Part shown: positions 34,730 through 47,473 of the stretch, one piece after another
Numbering within the stretch: position 1 is the stretch's first letter
How the letters are laid out: every line of letters begins with the position of its first letter
NCBI GenBank assembly: GCA_002707495.1
Contig: PAMZ01000003.1
Span: forward strand, 186,001-250,000
Direction: 5' to 3'
DNA: 64,000 nt
DNA from: Halobacteriovoraceae bacterium
Lineage (GTDB): Bacteria > Bdellovibrionota > Bacteriovoracia > Bacteriovoracales > Bacteriovoracaceae
Program-made: the position numbers and the translations under genes
Notes under the pieces: model-generated
What the model saw: the letters and a program-made list of their open reading frames with translations, nothing else
What the model was told of the DNA's origin: nothing
The model's database searches: none

Positions 34730-36471
34730 GGTTCAAAACACCCAAAATCAATTGTTATGCTCCCACCTGGCATCATCAAAAGCTCAATACCAATAGGAGT
34801 TGATTTAATTTCAACGAATTTTTCGTCGACAGATCTTAAAAAAGCAAATCCTGCTGTAGATTTAAATCTCATTTTCTTTTTATAGCTAGTTGGATTATAA
34901 ACATGCACTCTTCTAATTTCTTCGTAACTTAATTCAAATGAATTCGCAGCTCTCTTCATCCAAAAGAATTGAACATCTGAATCTTGGTCCACTTGCATAT
35001 GCTTAAGTTCGAGATAGGAAACCATTGTCTGCCAAAAACCTTTGCGCTTTAGAAGCGAAGTCTGGGCCAGTCTTTGTCTATCGTAAGTTATAACAAGCCC
35101 CTCCCCTAAAGAAGCTTTCATAACAGGCGAAATATAATTTACCTGTTCAGTTTTTATTTCGTTTTCCACTAAAAAATAACGAAACTTACTAGCGACTTCA
35201 TCAGACATTTGATGGGTATCGAGAAAAATTCTCTGTCCACTCATAAAAAGTTTTAAGATCTGTTTTATGCCTTTTTGATCCAGCCTCTCTCCAAAAAAGA
35301 AGAACACTTTTCTACTTTCCAGATCATCAAATTCCTGTTTGTACTCTCTCGAAATATGATAGGACCAAGGATATTCAGAATTAAAAAAGTGGGAAAGTCC
35401 TGAGTCTTGCATAGCATTTTCAAAACTAAAATGCCCTTCACCCCAATCATTTAGTTCAAAGAAAACTAAAGGGCTATAACTCAAACTTGAGTCATCTGAA
35501 TAGTAATCGTCATCTAATAAGCTTCTCACAAAAGTTTGATTGACTGTATCTTTAAGAGCCTTTCCCAATGCCTTACTTTTTATCTTGGAGTCTAATAATA
35601 TTGAACTTGGGTAAACACCATGAACGATACTTTTCATGAGAGGTCTAAAATAATCGTTTTCATGATCCCATTGATCAAAACTCCTTCTAAAGAGGTCCAC
35701 GGAGGATCCACCCAGAAGGCAAGTAGATAGCTCACCTCTCCAATTACCTGCAAGGGTCTCCTTAGCGGCATCTAAATACAAGCTACTAATCAAAAGAGAA
35801 TATTCATGTTTAAGTTCAACTAGTGATTCTTCATCTTGACCTAGATCTTGTACTTTCTCTGGCTCGGAATCTTTTATCTGTTTGATATAGCGAGCAAAAC
35901 CGTCTTGAAATGACTTAGAATAATCTTTAAAGTAGGAAACTATATGTCCACCTTCAATTCGGTGACAATTTAATCCATAGATCGCCTCTGAAATCCCAGC
36001 TTGGCTAAAATAGCTTCCTAATTGATAAACAAATTTTCGATAAGCTTGAAAAACTTTTGGGTCATAAAAGCTATAAACCTTGTTCACCATTTGAGCTGAA
36101 TCTATAACTGTAACAGCTAACCTTTCTTGGTTCTCTGAGAGTTGCCTAGCCAAATACGATGGGACTCCACCGTTAGTGAGAAAAGGAGCTGGACTCACTG
36201 GAATCGCAAATACAATTTTGACTCCAAGAGAGCGAGCTATCTCTGCTAATCTTCTTAAGTTTGTTTCAGGTTTCTGGTGTCCAAAATCAAAATGATCTTG
36301 ATAGTCAGAGTGAAGGGCCCAAAAAATAGGAACGATAATGGGACTTACCCCTTGGTAGTCACGAAGTTTAGTTTCCCACAAGGAAGAAGAAGTCTTCCAA
36401 TATAAAAACCAATTTTCTGCTGGACAAGACGCATCAAAATCTCGCATCTCGGGTGTTGTCAAATTTTCCAA
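34726..36471 (-). CDS. Large protein with a glycoside-hydrolase-like N-terminal barrel
   Basis: 581 residues without signal peptide. The N-terminal ~350 residues have strand-helix order like the TIM barrels of beta-galactosidase-type families (GH42/GH35): PIIVPIFWALHSDYQDHFDF, LGVKIVFAIPVSPAPFLTNGGVP (parts) and a YGLNCHRIEGGH block. The middle has RIFLDTHQMSD and a Rossmann-like part (about 385-450). The end is beta-rich. I cannot place the catalytic acid pair with certainty, so activity is not claimed. The start appears to be TTG at 36471 with GGAG 7 bases upstream. It is coupled to the small gene downstream. Confidence 0.55.
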   Translation of the reverse strand: MENLTTPEMRDFDASCPAENWFLYWKTSSSLWETKLRDYQGVSPIIVPIFWALHSDYQDHFDFGHQKPETNLRRLAEIARSLGVKIVFAIPVSPAPFLTNGGVPSYLARQLSENQERLAVTVIDSAQMVNKVYSFYDPKVFQAYRKFVYQLGSYFSQAGISEAIYGLNCHRIEGGHIVSYFKDYSKSFQDGFARYIKQIKDSEPEKVQDLGQDEESLVELKHEYSLLISSLYLDAAKETLAGNWRGELSTCLLGGSSVDLFRRSFDQWDHENDYFRPLMKSIVHGVYPSSILLDSKIKSKALGKALKDTVNQTFVRSLLDDDYYSDDSSLSYSPLVFFELNDWGEGHFSFENAMQDSGLSHFFNSEYPWSYHISREYKQEFDDLESRKVFFFFGERLDQKGIKQILKLFMSGQRIFLDTHQMSDEVASKFRYFLVENEIKTEQVNYISPVMKASLGEGLVITYDRQRLAQTSLLKRKGFWQTMVSYLELKHMQVDQDSDVQFFWMKRAANSFELSYEEIRRVHVYNPTSYKKKMRFKSTAGFAFLRSVDEKFVEIKSTPIGIELLMMPGGSITIDFGCFEP

Positions 36472-36569
36472 TGAGACTCCTTATGCTAAATTCTAGAGGA
36501 AAAAAAACAGTGTTGCTAGTGTGTCAATAACTGATTAAAATACTTGGAAAAGGCATATAAGGAGTAATG

Positions 36570-37703
36570 ATGTGGTATTTTACAGATGAGGAAAAGCAAT
36601 TGGTTGAAGTCTGTCGTGATTTTGCCAATAAAGAGCTCGCTCCATTTGCGGAAAAACACGATCATGAAGAGACCTTCAATATAAATGCCTTTAAAAAAAT
36701 GGGCGAATTAGGTCTACTTGGAATCACTGCCGATCCTGAGTATGGTGGATCAGGTCTAGGCGCAACAGCTGCGACTATTGTCATGGAGGAATTTGGAAAA
36801 GCTTGTGCCGGAAGCACTTTATCCTATCTTGCTCACTCCATGCTTTGCGTCAATAACCTTAATAAGAATGCCTCAAAAGAGCAAAAAGCAAAATATCTCC
36901 CTAAACTTATCACAGGTGAACATATCGGTTGCATGGGAATGAGTGAACCAGGTTACGGATCTGATGCTGTTGGAATGCAGTGCAAGGCTAAAAAAGACGG
37001 TGATGAATATATCATTAACGGAAATAAGATGTGGATCACCAACGCTCAGTACGCAGATGTGGTTTATCTCTACACCAGAACTGGTCAAGGGAGAAAAGAT
37101 CTGAGTACTTTTATTGTAGAAAAAGGGACTCCTGGATTCTCTGTATCAAAAGAGATTCATAAAATGGGAATGCGCTCTTCTCCGACGGGAGAGCTATCAT
37201 TTGAAAATTGTCGCGTCCCAAGTGCAAATCGAGTTGGTGAAGAGGGGGACTCACTTATTCACATGATGAGAAACCTTGAGATCGAAAGACTCACAATTTC
37301 GGGAATCTCACTTGGTATTGCACAAGCTTGTGTGGACCAATGTATTAAATATGCCAATGAGCGAGAACAATTTGGGAAGTCTCTTGGGAACTTTCAAATG
37401 ATTCAAAAAATGATCGCAGAGATGGCAAGTGAAACAGAAATGATGAGACATTTTCTTTATAACCTTTGTCGTGAATGGGATCAGGGCCGAGTCTCTAACA
37501 CTGCAGCAGCCATGGCCAAGCTTCAACTTCCAAAAATGGCCACAAAGATTGCCCTTGATGCTATCCAACTGCACGGTGGATATGGTTATTCTCGTGAGTT
37601 TCCTGTGGAGCGAATGATGAGAGATAATAAGCTAAATGAGATTGGTGCCGGAACCAATGAGGTGATGATATTGATTATCGCTAAAAACTTACTTAGCGCT
37701 TAA
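36570..37703 (+). CDS. Acyl-CoA dehydrogenase, isovaleryl-CoA dehydrogenase-like
   Basis: A 377-residue FAD enzyme. The FAD/substrate blocks CMGMSEPGYGSDAVGM and KMWITNAQYADV are typical. At the C-terminus the usual Y-E-G-T is GAGT (EIGAGTNEVM), so the common catalytic Glu is absent. A Glu instead appears in NLEIERLTISG, the position used by isovaleryl-CoA dehydrogenase. This points to branched-chain substrates (leucine breakdown), though other leucine genes are not nearby. Tandem ATGs occur at 36567 and 36570; the second has the better AAGGAG spacing. Its end overlaps the convergent ferredoxin gene. Confidence 0.88.
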   Translation: MWYFTDEEKQLVEVCRDFANKELAPFAEKHDHEETFNINAFKKMGELGLLGITADPEYGGSGLGATAATIVMEEFGKACAGSTLSYLAHSMLCVNNLNKNASKEQKAKYLPKLITGEHIGCMGMSEPGYGSDAVGMQCKAKKDGDEYIINGNKMWITNAQYADVVYLYTRTGQGRKDLSTFIVEKGTPGFSVSKEIHKMGMRSSPTGELSFENCRVPSANRVGEEGDSLIHMMRNLEIERLTISGISLGIAQACVDQCIKYANEREQFGKSLGNFQMIQKMIAEMASETEMMRHFLYNLCREWDQGRVSNTAAAMAKLQLPKMATKIALDAIQLHGGYGYSREFPVERMMRDNKLNEIGAGTNEVMILIIAKNLLSA

Positions 37704-37973
37704 TATGGCGTAAAGGTCATCTTCATCATCAAGTGAAATATTCGATAAAAAAGTATTATCCGGGTAAAGAGTCGCATTGACTCCAAAAGCACATCCCCCC
37801 AAGCACCCAGATTTAGTTACTTTACACTCATCCCATAGACCATTTTCTTTAAGGCGGACTTTTAGATTTTTAACCAACTCCTCAGAGTTCTTAGAGCCAC
37901 AGTTATCGCCACAGCTTGGCTTGTTCGTGCAAATAAATAAGTGTTTCTTGATCGATCGCTGTTGAACTTTCAT
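37689..37973 (-). CDS. Thioredoxin-like [2Fe-2S] ferredoxin
   Basis: 94 residues. The thioredoxin-like ferredoxin family is marked by HLFICTNKPSC near the N-terminus and SGCLGGCAFGV near residue 60, which supply the cluster Cys residues; two further Cys (DNCGS, DECK) are present. Such proteins carry electrons for redox enzymes or resemble NuoE-type modules. It overlaps the end of the acyl-CoA dehydrogenase gene by 15 bases. The donor or partner is unknown. Confidence 0.82.
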   Translation of the reverse strand: MKVQQRSIKKHLFICTNKPSCGDNCGSKNSEELVKNLKVRLKENGLWDECKVTKSGCLGGCAFGVNATLYPDNTFLSNISLDDEDDLYAILSAK

Positions 37974-38025
37974 TAGGTTAAAATAGCATGACTTTTACTG
38001 AGAAAGGATAATGCCTTTTTAAACA

Positions 38026-38049
38026 AGGGCCAGACATAAGCCTGACCCT
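38026..38049 (-). terminator. Candidate terminator after fadA
   Basis: AGGGCCAG (38026-38033) and CTGACCCT (38042-38049) form an 8-bp stem with one G-T pair and an 8-base loop. On the minus strand it is followed by TGTTT, and it lies 17 bases past the fadA stop. The T-run is short, so strength is uncertain. Confidence 0.45.
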
Positions 38050-38065
38050 CAAAAATTTATCTGAA

Positions 38066-41385
<3,320 letters not shown>

Positions 41386-41413
41386 ACTGTCTCCTTAAAT
41401 TTTGACTCAGGAT

Positions 41414-41443
41414 ATTCTACGTCCAGCTGGGAATAAATGGTAA
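41414..41443 (-). promoter_or_regulatory. Candidate fadBA promoter
   Basis: On the minus strand TTACCA (41438-41443), an 18-base spacer and TAGAAT (41414-41419) lie 29 bases before the fadB ATG. The -35 abuts the palindrome at 41443-41460. Confidence 0.4.
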
Positions 41444-41460
41444 ATATAGCGCGTTATATT
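41443..41460. promoter_or_regulatory. 18-bp imperfect palindrome (candidate operator)
   Basis: AATATAGCGCGTTATATT reads nearly the same on both strands, with one symmetric pair of positions mismatched. It lies between fadBA and a divergent acyl-CoA dehydrogenase gene, next to the fadB -35 and upstream of the other promoter, so one bound regulator could control both directions. Confidence 0.5.
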
Positions 41461-41486
41461 GCTGCGACATTTCTTCGCCAAAGATT

Positions 41487-41515
41487 TTTTCAAATTCTCA
41501 AACTGGTGCTATAGT
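41487..41515 (+). promoter_or_regulatory. Candidate promoter of acyl-CoA dehydrogenase gene
   Basis: TTTTCA (41487-41492), a 17-base spacer and TATAGT (41510-41515), followed by GAGGAG before the ATG at 41537. Confidence 0.4.
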
Positions 41516-41536
41516 TTTTTGCCGAGGAGATGACTT

Positions 41537-42670
41537 ATGAACGACCTGCAGCAAGAACTGATAAATACAATTAGAAAATTCAGACTAGACAATATCGAAC
41601 CCCATGCTGAGCATGATGATGCCAAAGAGAATTTTAGACCTGAGTTAATTGCTCAACTTGGAGAACTAGGATTTTGCGGAATAACCACCGAAGAAACTTA
41701 TGGCGGAGCAGGTCTAGGCTATGAAGATTATTGTTGGGTTTTAGAAGAATTGGCAAAATCATCGGTTGCCTACGCTGTCACCGCAAGTGTCTCCAGTATG
41801 GTGCAGTCTATTCTTCAAGCCTATGGAAACGAGGATCAAAAGAAAAAGTATATACCCAACTTGGCCAGCGGCCAGGCTATTGGAAGTTTTTGTCTTTCAG
41901 AATCTCACTCAGGCTCAGACGCCGCAGGGATGAAAACGACCGCAAAGAAAACTGATGGTGGTTATATTCTTAACGGATCAAAAATGTGGATCAGTACTGC
42001 CGGCTTTTCTAAAACCTATATCGTCATGGCAAAAACAAGTGATAATGGACCAAAGGGAATTTCTGCATTTATCGTTGAGGACGGAATGGAAGGCTTCACC
42101 TACGGCAAGCAAGAACAGAAAATGGGGTGGAGAGCTTCTCACACGCGGGAAGTGCTTTTTGAAAATTGCTTTGTTCCAAAAGAAAATTTGTTAGCGCAAG
42201 AAGGCATGGGCTTTACTATTGCGATGAGTGCTCTCGATCGTGGCAGAATCACTATTGGAGCCATTGCCGTGGGCCTTGCCCAAAGAGCATTGGATGAGGC
42301 GGTTAAATACTCAATGGAGAGACAGCAATTTAATCAGGCTATTTTTGAGTTTCAAGGACTTCAATGGATGATGGCGGATATGGCCACAGAAATTGAAGCA
42401 TCAAGACTCCTCACCCTAAAAGCTGCTTCGGATTTTGATGCAGGCAAGCCTAACGTAAAATTGGCGTCAATGGCAAAAATGAAAGCTACTGATACCGCGA
42501 TGAAAGTCACCACCGATGCTGTCCAAATTCATGGTGGTGTTGGCTATACTAAGGAGTACCCAGTAGAGCGATTCATGCGAGACGCGAAAGTCCTTCAGAT
42601 AGTTGAAGGAACCAATCAAATTCAAAAAATTGTGATCGGAAGACAATTAAAAAAAGAGTACTCGAGGTAG
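41537..42670 (+). CDS. Acyl-CoA dehydrogenase
   Basis: A 377-residue FAD enzyme of straight-chain type. FCLSESHSGSDAAGM and KMWISTAGFSKTY form the flavin site; the C-terminal catalytic Glu is in IVEGTNQIQK, equivalent to the Y-E-G-T of medium-chain enzymes. It makes trans-2-enoyl-CoA, the substrate for FadB. It is divergent from fadBA across a 150-base region holding a palindrome and promoter-like elements. GAGGAG precedes the ATG. Chain-length preference cannot be read. pgi follows two bases after its stop. Confidence 0.92.
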   Translation: MNDLQQELINTIRKFRLDNIEPHAEHDDAKENFRPELIAQLGELGFCGITTEETYGGAGLGYEDYCWVLEELAKSSVAYAVTASVSSMVQSILQAYGNEDQKKKYIPNLASGQAIGSFCLSESHSGSDAAGMKTTAKKTDGGYILNGSKMWISTAGFSKTYIVMAKTSDNGPKGISAFIVEDGMEGFTYGKQEQKMGWRASHTREVLFENCFVPKENLLAQEGMGFTIAMSALDRGRITIGAIAVGLAQRALDEAVKYSMERQQFNQAIFEFQGLQWMMADMATEIEASRLLTLKAASDFDAGKPNVKLASMAKMKATDTAMKVTTDAVQIHGGVGYTKEYPVERFMRDAKVLQIVEGTNQIQKIVIGRQLKKEYSR

Positions 42671-42672
42671 TC

Positions 42673-43917
42673 ATGCAAATTAAATTTCACAGTTCAATTG
42701 AGCTCACCGATTCAAACTTTGAAAAGTATTTTAAGCGATTTAAGCATTTAGTAGAAAGAGAAGATATTGGCTTTTTTCGTCTTACAGATAATCAATCTCT
42801 AATAGACGAAGTGAAGTCTATGGCAGATAAGTTTGCAGATAGAAAAAACTTTATTCAAGTCGGAATTGGGGGAAGTGCTCTTGGTCCAGAAATGCTTGTA
42901 AATGCGCTAAGCCCTTCGAATAAAAACTTTTACTGCTTCGACAACCCAGACTCAGATTATCTAGCGAGACTCGTAGAGAAAATAAATCTAGAAGAGAGTT
43001 TATTTTATGTGGTTTCCAAATCAGGTGGTACAGCTGAAACAATTGCTTGTTATTCCATGCTGAGAAATCAACTGTACGCTGCGGGAATAAAAGACTTAGA
43101 AAATTATTTTGTTTTTTGTACAGATCCTAGTTCAGGAGAATTAAGAAAACACGTAGACGAGAATCAATATGATTGCTTAGCTGTCCCTTCTAATATTGGT
43201 GGTCGATTTTCCGTTTTAAGTCCGGTGGGATTATTTCCCGCCTATTTTATGGGTCTCAATATTGATGAATTATTTGCTGGTGCAAATTCAATAAAAGCCA
43301 ATATTTTAAATTCAGATTTTCATCAAAATGATTTATTTAAAACGGCTGAGCTCGTATCTCAAGCTTATAAAAAAGGAATTGATCAAACGGTACTAATGCC
43401 TTATTCAACATTAATGCGTAGCTTCTCTTCCTGGTTTGTTCAGTTATGGGCCGAAAGTCTTGGCAAACGAAAGGGCGATAGTTCTGTCGGGCTCACTCCT
43501 ATTCCCGCTTATGGTGCAACCGATCAACACTCTCAGGTCCAATTATTTATGGAGGGGCCCAATAATAAATTATTATTTCTCGTAGAAATACTTGATAGAA
43601 AAAATAATTTTCCACTGGATTCAGGGCTTGAATTATCAAGAGGCAAAAAATTATCTCCTTTTTCCATGAACGACTTAATCCATGCTGAGTTTCGAGGCAA
43701 TCTAGAGGCTTTGAAAGAGAATGGAAGAAACCTAGTTGAAATAACGATAAAAAATCTTGATGAAAAATCGATGGGTGCTATGATTATGTTTTTCGAGTCT
43801 CTCACTGCATTGATGGGTGAATTTTTAGAAATTGACGCTTTTAATCAACCAGGTGTTGAGTTAGGGAAGAAGTATACTTTTGAGTTCTTAGACAGCCTAA
43901 GTACCCAAAAAGTGTGA
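42673..43917 (+). CDS. pgi: Glucose-6-phosphate isomerase
   Basis: 414 residues, on the short side for this enzyme (about 450-550). It interconverts glucose-6-phosphate and fructose-6-phosphate. The phosphosugar-binding SIS block VGIGGSALGPEML, SKSGGTAETIACYS and the TDQHSQVQLFMEGP block are present, as is the C-terminal FNQPGVELGKKY with the catalytic Lys. It follows the acyl-CoA dehydrogenase gene by two bases, so it is likely in the same operon despite the different pathway. Confidence 0.93.
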   Translation: MQIKFHSSIELTDSNFEKYFKRFKHLVEREDIGFFRLTDNQSLIDEVKSMADKFADRKNFIQVGIGGSALGPEMLVNALSPSNKNFYCFDNPDSDYLARLVEKINLEESLFYVVSKSGGTAETIACYSMLRNQLYAAGIKDLENYFVFCTDPSSGELRKHVDENQYDCLAVPSNIGGRFSVLSPVGLFPAYFMGLNIDELFAGANSIKANILNSDFHQNDLFKTAELVSQAYKKGIDQTVLMPYSTLMRSFSSWFVQLWAESLGKRKGDSSVGLTPIPAYGATDQHSQVQLFMEGPNNKLLFLVEILDRKNNFPLDSGLELSRGKKLSPFSMNDLIHAEFRGNLEALKENGRNLVEITIKNLDEKSMGAMIMFFESLTALMGEFLEIDAFNQPGVELGKKYTFEFLDSLSTQKV

Positions 43918-43966
43918 CCTCCCAAAATTTTAGTGATAAACTAGATTCATAAAATAACGGAATATT

Positions 43967-44881
43967 ATGAGTAACGACGAAAATGCCACTTTAGTCATCA
44001 CGGATATTAAAGCTGCACTTGCAGCCGCCGATGAAGAAGCAGCTGCAAAACCAGCATGCTTCCTCGTCGTAGGTGGCGACCTAAATGGAACAATTTTCGA
44101 CCTACTACCAGGAGAGACTATCGTTGGTCGTAACCCAGACTGTACTATCCCTCTAGATTTTCAAGGCATCTCTCGTCAACATTTTAAAGTTGAAGTTGAT
44201 AATAACGATAATGCAGTCGTCTCAGACCTAGGTTCGAGTAACGGTACCTATTTAAATAATCAAAAGATTGATACAGCTTCTTCTTTGAATAAAGGTGATA
44301 TGGTAAAGATTGGGAGTATCGCCTTAAAGTTTCTACCCAAAGGTGACACGGAAAGATTAACTTACGACAAGCTTCACGAAGAAGCGAACACTGACGGACT
44401 TACCAAGTGTTATAATAAAATGTATTTCAATGGAAAGCTGGACTTGGAAGTAAAAAAATCGAAAGTTACTGGTAATCCACTCTCTTTGGTTATCTTTGAT
44501 TTAGATCACTTTAAACATCTAAACGATAATTACGGCCATGATGCTGGTGATTATGTTCTCAAAGAACTTGCTCAACTCCTCAGAGATAATGGGATTAGAA
44601 AAGGAGATGTTTTCGCACGTTATGGTGGTGAAGAATTTGTTGTTCTTCTTCCTAAGACGAATTTAAAACAAGCCTTTGAAATTTCTGAAAGACTAAGAAA
44701 GCTTATCGAAAACTTCCAATTTGTTTATGATAACAAAAGACTTCCTGTAACTGCTTCCATTGGTGTGGCTGATTACCGCCAAGGGGTCAATACAGGAACA
44801 GATCTCTTCAAACGTGCCGATTCTGCTGTCTATAAGTCCAAAGAAGGCGGAAGAAACCAAGTTAATTTTTACCGCGCCTGA
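43967..44881 (+). CDS. FHA-GGDEF diguanylate cyclase
   Basis: 304 residues. An acidic/Ala-rich N-terminus (1-25) leads into an FHA phosphothreonine-binding domain (about 33-115; ETIVGRNPDCTI, GISRQHFKVEV, SDLGSSNGTYLNN). A GGDEF domain follows (about 140-303) with intact active site GGEEF (ARYGGEEFVVLLP). An inhibitory-site motif RKGD sits five residues upstream, so product feedback by cyclic di-GMP is expected. FHA should bind a phosphorylated partner, possibly a substrate of the Ser/Thr kinase at 48.3 kb, as inference. Its stop overlaps the mutL start by one base. Confidence 0.93.
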   Translation: MSNDENATLVITDIKAALAAADEEAAAKPACFLVVGGDLNGTIFDLLPGETIVGRNPDCTIPLDFQGISRQHFKVEVDNNDNAVVSDLGSSNGTYLNNQKIDTASSLNKGDMVKIGSIALKFLPKGDTERLTYDKLHEEANTDGLTKCYNKMYFNGKLDLEVKKSKVTGNPLSLVIFDLDHFKHLNDNYGHDAGDYVLKELAQLLRDNGIRKGDVFARYGGEEFVVLLPKTNLKQAFEISERLRKLIENFQFVYDNKRLPVTASIGVADYRQGVNTGTDLFKRADSAVYKSKEGGRNQVNFYRA

Positions 44882-46539
44882 TGCACATCCAACTCTTACC
44901 CGAGCATATCATTGATCAGATTAAAGCTGGCGAGGTCATTGAAAGGCCTTCAACTCTTATTAAAGAAATCTTAGAAAATGCCATAGATGCGGGAGCAACT
45001 AAACTTGATCTGCACTTGATTGATAATGGGCTTGAACTTATCTCACTCCAAGACAATGGTGCTGGCATCGATGCCAAAGAATTACCACTAGCCTTTTGTA
45101 GACATGCCACCAGCAAAATTGATCGTTTCGAAGATATCTATCGGTTGAATTCTTATGGCTTTAGAGGCGAAGCCCTAGCTAGTATTGCTAGCGTGAGTAA
45201 AGTTTCCTGTGAGTCTTTAACATTTTCAAGTTTCGGAAAGATTTCGATCGAAGGGGGGGAGACTCTCAATCATTACGAAGAACAAAGAGTTCATAACGAT
45301 ACGGGAACAAAGATTTTTATCAAGGACTTGTTTTATAACACACCTGTTAGAATGAAGTTCATCCAATCCAAAACGTCGGAAAAAAACCAGATAAAAAAAA
45401 TCCTTCAGGCTTTTCTTCTCGAACATTATGATAAAGATTTCTCAATTAAGTGGGATCAAAATGAGAAAGACATCTATCCAGCCAGAACGGAACATAAAAA
45501 ACGTATCCAGGATGTTCTTTTTGCTAAAAAAGATATTGAGTTGCGTTTTCTTGAGACAACCTATGATGGTGTTCATGTAAAAATATTTCTCTCGGAAGAG
45601 TCTAGCCGAGGAAACGCTCATAAATCTCATTTTATTTTTGTCAATCAAAGGTATGTAAGAGAGATGGCGATTCATAAAGTCATTTTAAATACTGCCTCAA
45701 GTCTTTGGCCTGAGGGAGAGACTGGACACTACGTTTGTATGATCTCGCTTCCTAGTGATGAGTTAGATGTAAACGTTCATCCAAATAAAACTGTTGTTAA
45801 GTTTTTTAGACTCAGTAAGATCCTTTCTGTTATTTCTGGATTAATCAAATCACATCTTGCGCCTGAAAAATTCTCTAAAAGACACGAGACCAGTACGCTG
45901 AATCATCAAACTAGCTTGCTTTCAGACGCAGAACAATCTCAATCTAGGGAAGTAAGATATAACTCAATCGATTTTTCCTCACCTAGTGAATCTGAGAAGT
46001 ATTTAAATAATATTCATAATAGAGGTACTCCCGTCGAAGTTGGCGAGGACAGTTTTCGTATTTTACATAAAACAGAATCTCATTTTCTTTTCACCTTTGA
46101 TCAAACTCTTTATCTAGGCTCGCTTGAATCTTTGGTTAATTTCTATATCCGAAATCTTTTAAGTGAGGTTGATAGTGAACAAACGTCACCTCTTTTGGTT
46201 AGTAGACCACTGGAGTTTGGGAGAAAATTATCTGATCAGGAACTAAATAAAATCGAAAAGTTTGGTTTCGAGTTAGACGCTCTTGATGGTCTCACTTACG
46301 CTGTACGAAGCTTTTACACTCCCCTTCAAATTTTTCCCTACCTTACAATACTCAATCTACTCGTCAAATCTCACTTTAAGATTGAGTCTATTAATTTTTT
46401 CAAAGAGTTGAAAACCTATGATCCCAGCACACTTGCATTGCAAGATCTACTTTCTCAGGTAAATCTTCTCACTTTAATCAGTCAAGGTTTGGTCAAGCCC
46501 GTTGATTCTCACCAACTAAAAAGATGGTATGAAAACTAA
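44881..46539 (+). CDS. mutL: DNA mismatch repair protein MutL
   Basis: 552 residues. The GHKL ATPase region has EILENAIDAGATKLDL, DNGAGIDAKELPLAFCRHATSKI (parts) and YGFRGEALASIASV, and the transducer domain follows. In the C-terminal dimerisation part the endonuclease motif of many MutL proteins (DQHAxxERxxxE) is not conserved: the equivalent reads FDQTLYLGSLESLVN. It therefore probably lacks nuclease activity, as E. coli MutL does. ATG overlaps the previous stop (TGATG) and its end overlaps miaA by 11 bases. Confidence 0.93.
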   Translation: MHIQLLPEHIIDQIKAGEVIERPSTLIKEILENAIDAGATKLDLHLIDNGLELISLQDNGAGIDAKELPLAFCRHATSKIDRFEDIYRLNSYGFRGEALASIASVSKVSCESLTFSSFGKISIEGGETLNHYEEQRVHNDTGTKIFIKDLFYNTPVRMKFIQSKTSEKNQIKKILQAFLLEHYDKDFSIKWDQNEKDIYPARTEHKKRIQDVLFAKKDIELRFLETTYDGVHVKIFLSEESSRGNAHKSHFIFVNQRYVREMAIHKVILNTASSLWPEGETGHYVCMISLPSDELDVNVHPNKTVVKFFRLSKILSVISGLIKSHLAPEKFSKRHETSTLNHQTSLLSDAEQSQSREVRYNSIDFSSPSESEKYLNNIHNRGTPVEVGEDSFRILHKTESHFLFTFDQTLYLGSLESLVNFYIRNLLSEVDSEQTSPLLVSRPLEFGRKLSDQELNKIEKFGFELDALDGLTYAVRSFYTPLQIFPYLTILNLLVKSHFKIESINFFKELKTYDPSTLALQDLLSQVNLLTLISQGLVKPVDSHQLKRWYEN

Positions 46540-47473
46540 AATCATAGTCGTATCGGGACCTACCGCTACTGGAAAAACAGATATGAGTATTCGATTGGCA
46601 AAAAAGTACAATGCTTCGATCATTAATTTTGATTCATTACTTTTTTACAGAGAAATATCTATTGGCACCGCAAAACCTAGCCTACAAGAGAGAAAAGAAA
46701 TCCCACACTATATGATTGACTCGCACAGCATTTTTAATCCTATTAATGCCGCTGATTATTTTCAACAAACGATCCCCCTCATAATAGAACTCTCTAAAAA
46801 AAGTGATAACCCTATTATCTTAGTGGGGGGCAGTGGGTTTTATCTCCAGACAATATTAAAAGGAATGTTTGACTCTAAAACCTCTCCGGATCATGTCGTT
46901 GAAAAATCAAACAAGCTCTACCAACAAGAAGGTATTTTACCCTTTTTAGAAATTCTAAAAGCTCATGATCAAGCTTCATATGAGCGCTACCACGAAAATG
47001 ACCACTACCGGATACGTCGAGCTGTTGAGCACTGGTGGAGCACCAAGACCCCCTTTTCCGAGTCGCGAGAGCAGATGGAGTTAAAAAAACAGACGGCACC
47101 TCCCATCGTCTATGGTTGGGATATCCTCCACCTTCACCTTGATGTGAATAAAGAGCTTCATTGGGATATAATCCAAAGGCGGACCAGCAAAATGCTTGAA
47201 AATGGAATTGTCGAAGAAGTAAAAGGCCTTCTTCAACAGGGAGCAACAGGAAATGAAAAACCGCTTAAATCCATCGGCTACTTGGAGGTATTCAAATATC
47301 TTAATGGAGAGATCAATGACCTGGATGGGCTTCAGGAGAGAATTAATATTTCTACAAGACAACTGGCGAAGGCACAGAGAACTTGGTTTAAAAAAGTAGA
47401 GAAAATGAGTTATAATCCCTTAGAGGATTGGGATAAGATCGAATCTCAAGTACAAGAATTTTTAACTTTATGA
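46529..47473 (+). CDS. miaA: tRNA dimethylallyltransferase MiaA
   Basis: 314 residues. The P-loop VVSGPTATGKTDMSIRLA and the family block NFDSLLFYREISIGTAKPS are present. The usual DSRQVYRGMDIGTAKP has several changes, but the catalytic Asp (IINFDS) and the Thr-Ala-Lys-Pro end are kept. It adds a dimethylallyl group to A37 of tRNAs that read UNN codons. It is between mutL and ppsR, overlapping both. Confidence 0.94.
   Translation: MKTKIIVVSGPTATGKTDMSIRLAKKYNASIINFDSLLFYREISIGTAKPSLQERKEIPHYMIDSHSIFNPINAADYFQQTIPLIIELSKKSDNPIILVGGSGFYLQTILKGMFDSKTSPDHVVEKSNKLYQQEGILPFLEILKAHDQASYERYHENDHYRIRRAVEHWWSTKTPFSESREQMELKKQTAPPIVYGWDILHLHLDVNKELHWDIIQRRTSKMLENGIVEEVKGLLQQGATGNEKPLKSIGYLEVFKYLNGEINDLDGLQERINISTRQLAKAQRTWFKKVEKMSYNPLEDWDKIESQVQEFLTL

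Noticed and set aside
46875-47246. Minus-strand frame inside miaA
   Set aside because: Shadow of a conserved gene; no start signals or homology.
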